Shown here piece after piece: positions 62,831 through 64,000 of a DNA stretch of 64,000 nucleotides. The translations under genes were made by a program, and so were the position numbers. Source of the stretch: Chitinophagaceae bacterium (GTDB lineage: Bacteria > Bacteroidota > Bacteroidia > Chitinophagales > Chitinophagaceae). Each line of letters opens with the position of its first letter. The stretch's first letter is position 1. The notes under the pieces were generated by a model that searched no databases, was not told the origin of the DNA, and saw nothing but the letters and a program-made list of their open reading frames with translations. The stretch is from positions 324,501 to 388,500 of the forward strand of contig JADKJC010000002.1 of NCBI GenBank assembly GCA_016722465.1, written 5' to 3'.

Positions 62831-64000
62831 ATGAAAAACAAAAAACAAGAACAACCAGCCGGCGACAATTCAAGAAGGGACTTTATAAAAAACAGTTTTT
62901 TAACTGCCGCAGGTTTTCTCATTCTCCCACGCCATGTACTGGGGGGCAAAGGGTTTATTGCACCCAGCGATAAACTGATCGTTGCAGGGATTGGCGTGGG
63001 TGGCAAAGGCGAAAGCGACCTGGCCAATTTTTTTAAAAGTGGTAAAGCAGATGTCGCTTTCCTCTGCGATGTGGATGACAAGCGGGCGGCAAAAAGCAGG
63101 GAACGTTTTCCTAAGGCAACATATTACAAGGATTACCGGGAGATGCTGGATAAAGAACACAAACATTTTGATGCAGTATCAGTTTCAACCCCCGATCATA
63201 ACCATGCGGTGCAGGCCATGGCAGCCATGCAATTGGGTAAACATGTGTATGTACAAAAACCATTGACCCACGATATTTATGAAGCAAGAATGCTGACTGA
63301 AGCAGCAGTAAAATACAAAGTGGTAACACAAATGGGTAACCAGGGTGCCAGCGGCGATGGGGTACGCCAACTAATGGAATGGTTCAATGCAGGAATTATT
63401 GGTGAAGTAACGGATGTGTATATCTGGACCGACCGTCCTGTATGGCCGCAGGGTATTGCATGGCCTGCTGCACCGGCACCGATACCCGGCACATTGAACT
63501 GGGATCTCTGGCTGGGTACTGCTCCAAAAAAACGCTTTGTTGAAAATGTAGTGCCTTTTAACTGGCGTGGCTGGTGGGACTATGGAACCGGTGCACTGGG
63601 TGACATGGGGTGCCATTTAATTGAAGCGCCTTTCCGGGTACTGGATCTTGGTTACCCAACTGAAGCCACCTGCAGTGTCAGCAGCTTTTACACAGGCAAT
63701 TTCAATCGTGGCTACTTTCCTGATAGTCCACCTGCAGCGTCGAAAGTAACCTTGAAATTTTTAGATAAAAATACCAGCAAACCCATTGTTATTCATTGGA
63801 GCGATGGAGGTATACAACCCGACCGTCCCGATGAACTGGGTGCCAATGAAACCATGGGTGATGGCGGCAATGGAGTACTATTTTACGGCACCAGAGGAAA
63901 AATGATGTGCAGCACTTATGGCGCCAATCCGAGACTGTTGCCACTCTCCAAAAATGATGAAGTAAAAGTTCCCCAAACAATTGCACGGGTGCCGGAAGGT
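62831..64000 (+). CDS. Gfo/Idh/MocA oxidoreductase with Tat-type signal, partial
   Basis: The first 390 residues of an exported NAD-dependent sugar-type oxidoreductase; the frame is open to the window edge. SRRDFIKNSFLTAAGFLIL near residue 14 is a twin-arginine (Tat) signal. The Rossmann motif is GIGVGGKGES (near residue 55). VSTPDHNHA and VYVQKPLTH (catalytic Lys) follow, and the GALGDMGCHLIEAPF block is typical. Substrate and the missing C-terminus are unknown. No partner gene is visible. Confidence 0.9.
   Translation, partial: MKNKKQEQPAGDNSRRDFIKNSFLTAAGFLILPRHVLGGKGFIAPSDKLIVAGIGVGGKGESDLANFFKSGKADVAFLCDVDDKRAAKSRERFPKATYYKDYREMLDKEHKHFDAVSVSTPDHNHAVQAMAAMQLGKHVYVQKPLTHDIYEARMLTEAAVKYKVVTQMGNQGASGDGVRQLMEWFNAGIIGEVTDVYIWTDRPVWPQGIAWPAAPAPIPGTLNWDLWLGTAPKKRFVENVVPFNWRGWWDYGTGALGDMGCHLIEAPFRVLDLGYPTEATCSVSSFYTGNFNRGYFPDSPPAASKVTLKFLDKNTSKPIVIHWSDGGIQPDRPDELGANETMGDGGNGVLFYGTRGKMMCSTYGANPRLLPLSKNDEVKVPQTIARVPEG

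Overview
The window is a 64 kb piece of a chromosome from a member of the Bacteroidota, most likely the Chitinophagaceae (inference). The support is: TAnnTTTG promoter elements before many genes; a bamD-rpoZ-coaBC-porD cluster; a PorD-like protein of the type IX secretion system; an extended IspH; DUF4296, DUF5689, DUF2911 and TIGR03643 families; OmpA proteins with thrombospondin-type-3 repeats; and FecA-like and DUF5689-linked TonB-dependent receptors. Most of it is ordinary core genome. I see no CRISPR array, prophage, insertion sequence or obvious defence island.

Layout. 1-4326: C-terminally incomplete giant secreted repeat protein (minus). 4896-6430: ATP-grasp ligase. 6477-14370: two short-chain dehydrogenases, thioesterase, TIM-barrel lipoprotein, acyltransferase, HAD phosphatase, cold-shock protein, DUF6263 lipoprotein, tRNA-Lys and a SAM hydroxide adenosyltransferase-like protein. 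14411-16412: ECF sigma factor followed by an anti-sigma-like/TonB membrane protein. 16489-19503: DUF2911 protein, type II NADH dehydrogenase and a DUF2071 protein. 19498-23537: starch-degrading operon of alpha-amylase, pullulanase and a HEAT-like protein. 23640-25992: IspH, UbiX and a thioredoxin-like protein. 26041-26405: permease remnant. 26753-30192: hybrid histidine kinase plus Hpt phosphorelay. 30200-35004: serine hydrolase, dCTP deaminase, phosphopantetheinyl transferase, MtfA-like peptidase and DUF2130 protein. 35105-37363: FecA-like receptor. 37514-41816: pyruvate kinase, phosphofructokinase, PlsC and uracil-DNA glycosylase. 41872-41945: tRNA-Arg. 42183-44196: tandem OmpA-type pair. 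44250-47994: envelope/CoA cluster (bamD, rpoZ, coaBC, porD, DUF4296). 48156-49850: another OmpA protein. 50136-53532: polyprenyl synthase, RecJ and a methyltransferase. 53564-59592: HtpG, DUF5689 lipoprotein and its receptor. 59773-62635: S1/P1 nuclease, glycerate kinase and 2-hydroxyacid dehydrogenase. 62831-64000: Gfo/Idh/MocA oxidoreductase running off the right edge.

The most striking feature is that seven genes, several normally essential, are each split by one apparent single-base indel. An eighth (coaBC) is split by an in-frame TAG. In each case the two halves restore a family-typical length when joined. The indels lie in or beside short homopolymers, so sequencing or assembly error is the leading explanation. 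Slippage, phase variation or real decay cannot be excluded from the sequence alone. I did not find a convincing previously undescribed multi-gene system. The best leads are the repeat adhesin, the sigma/TonB pair, the split coaBC with a perfect palindrome next to its start codon, and the tandem OmpA duplication.
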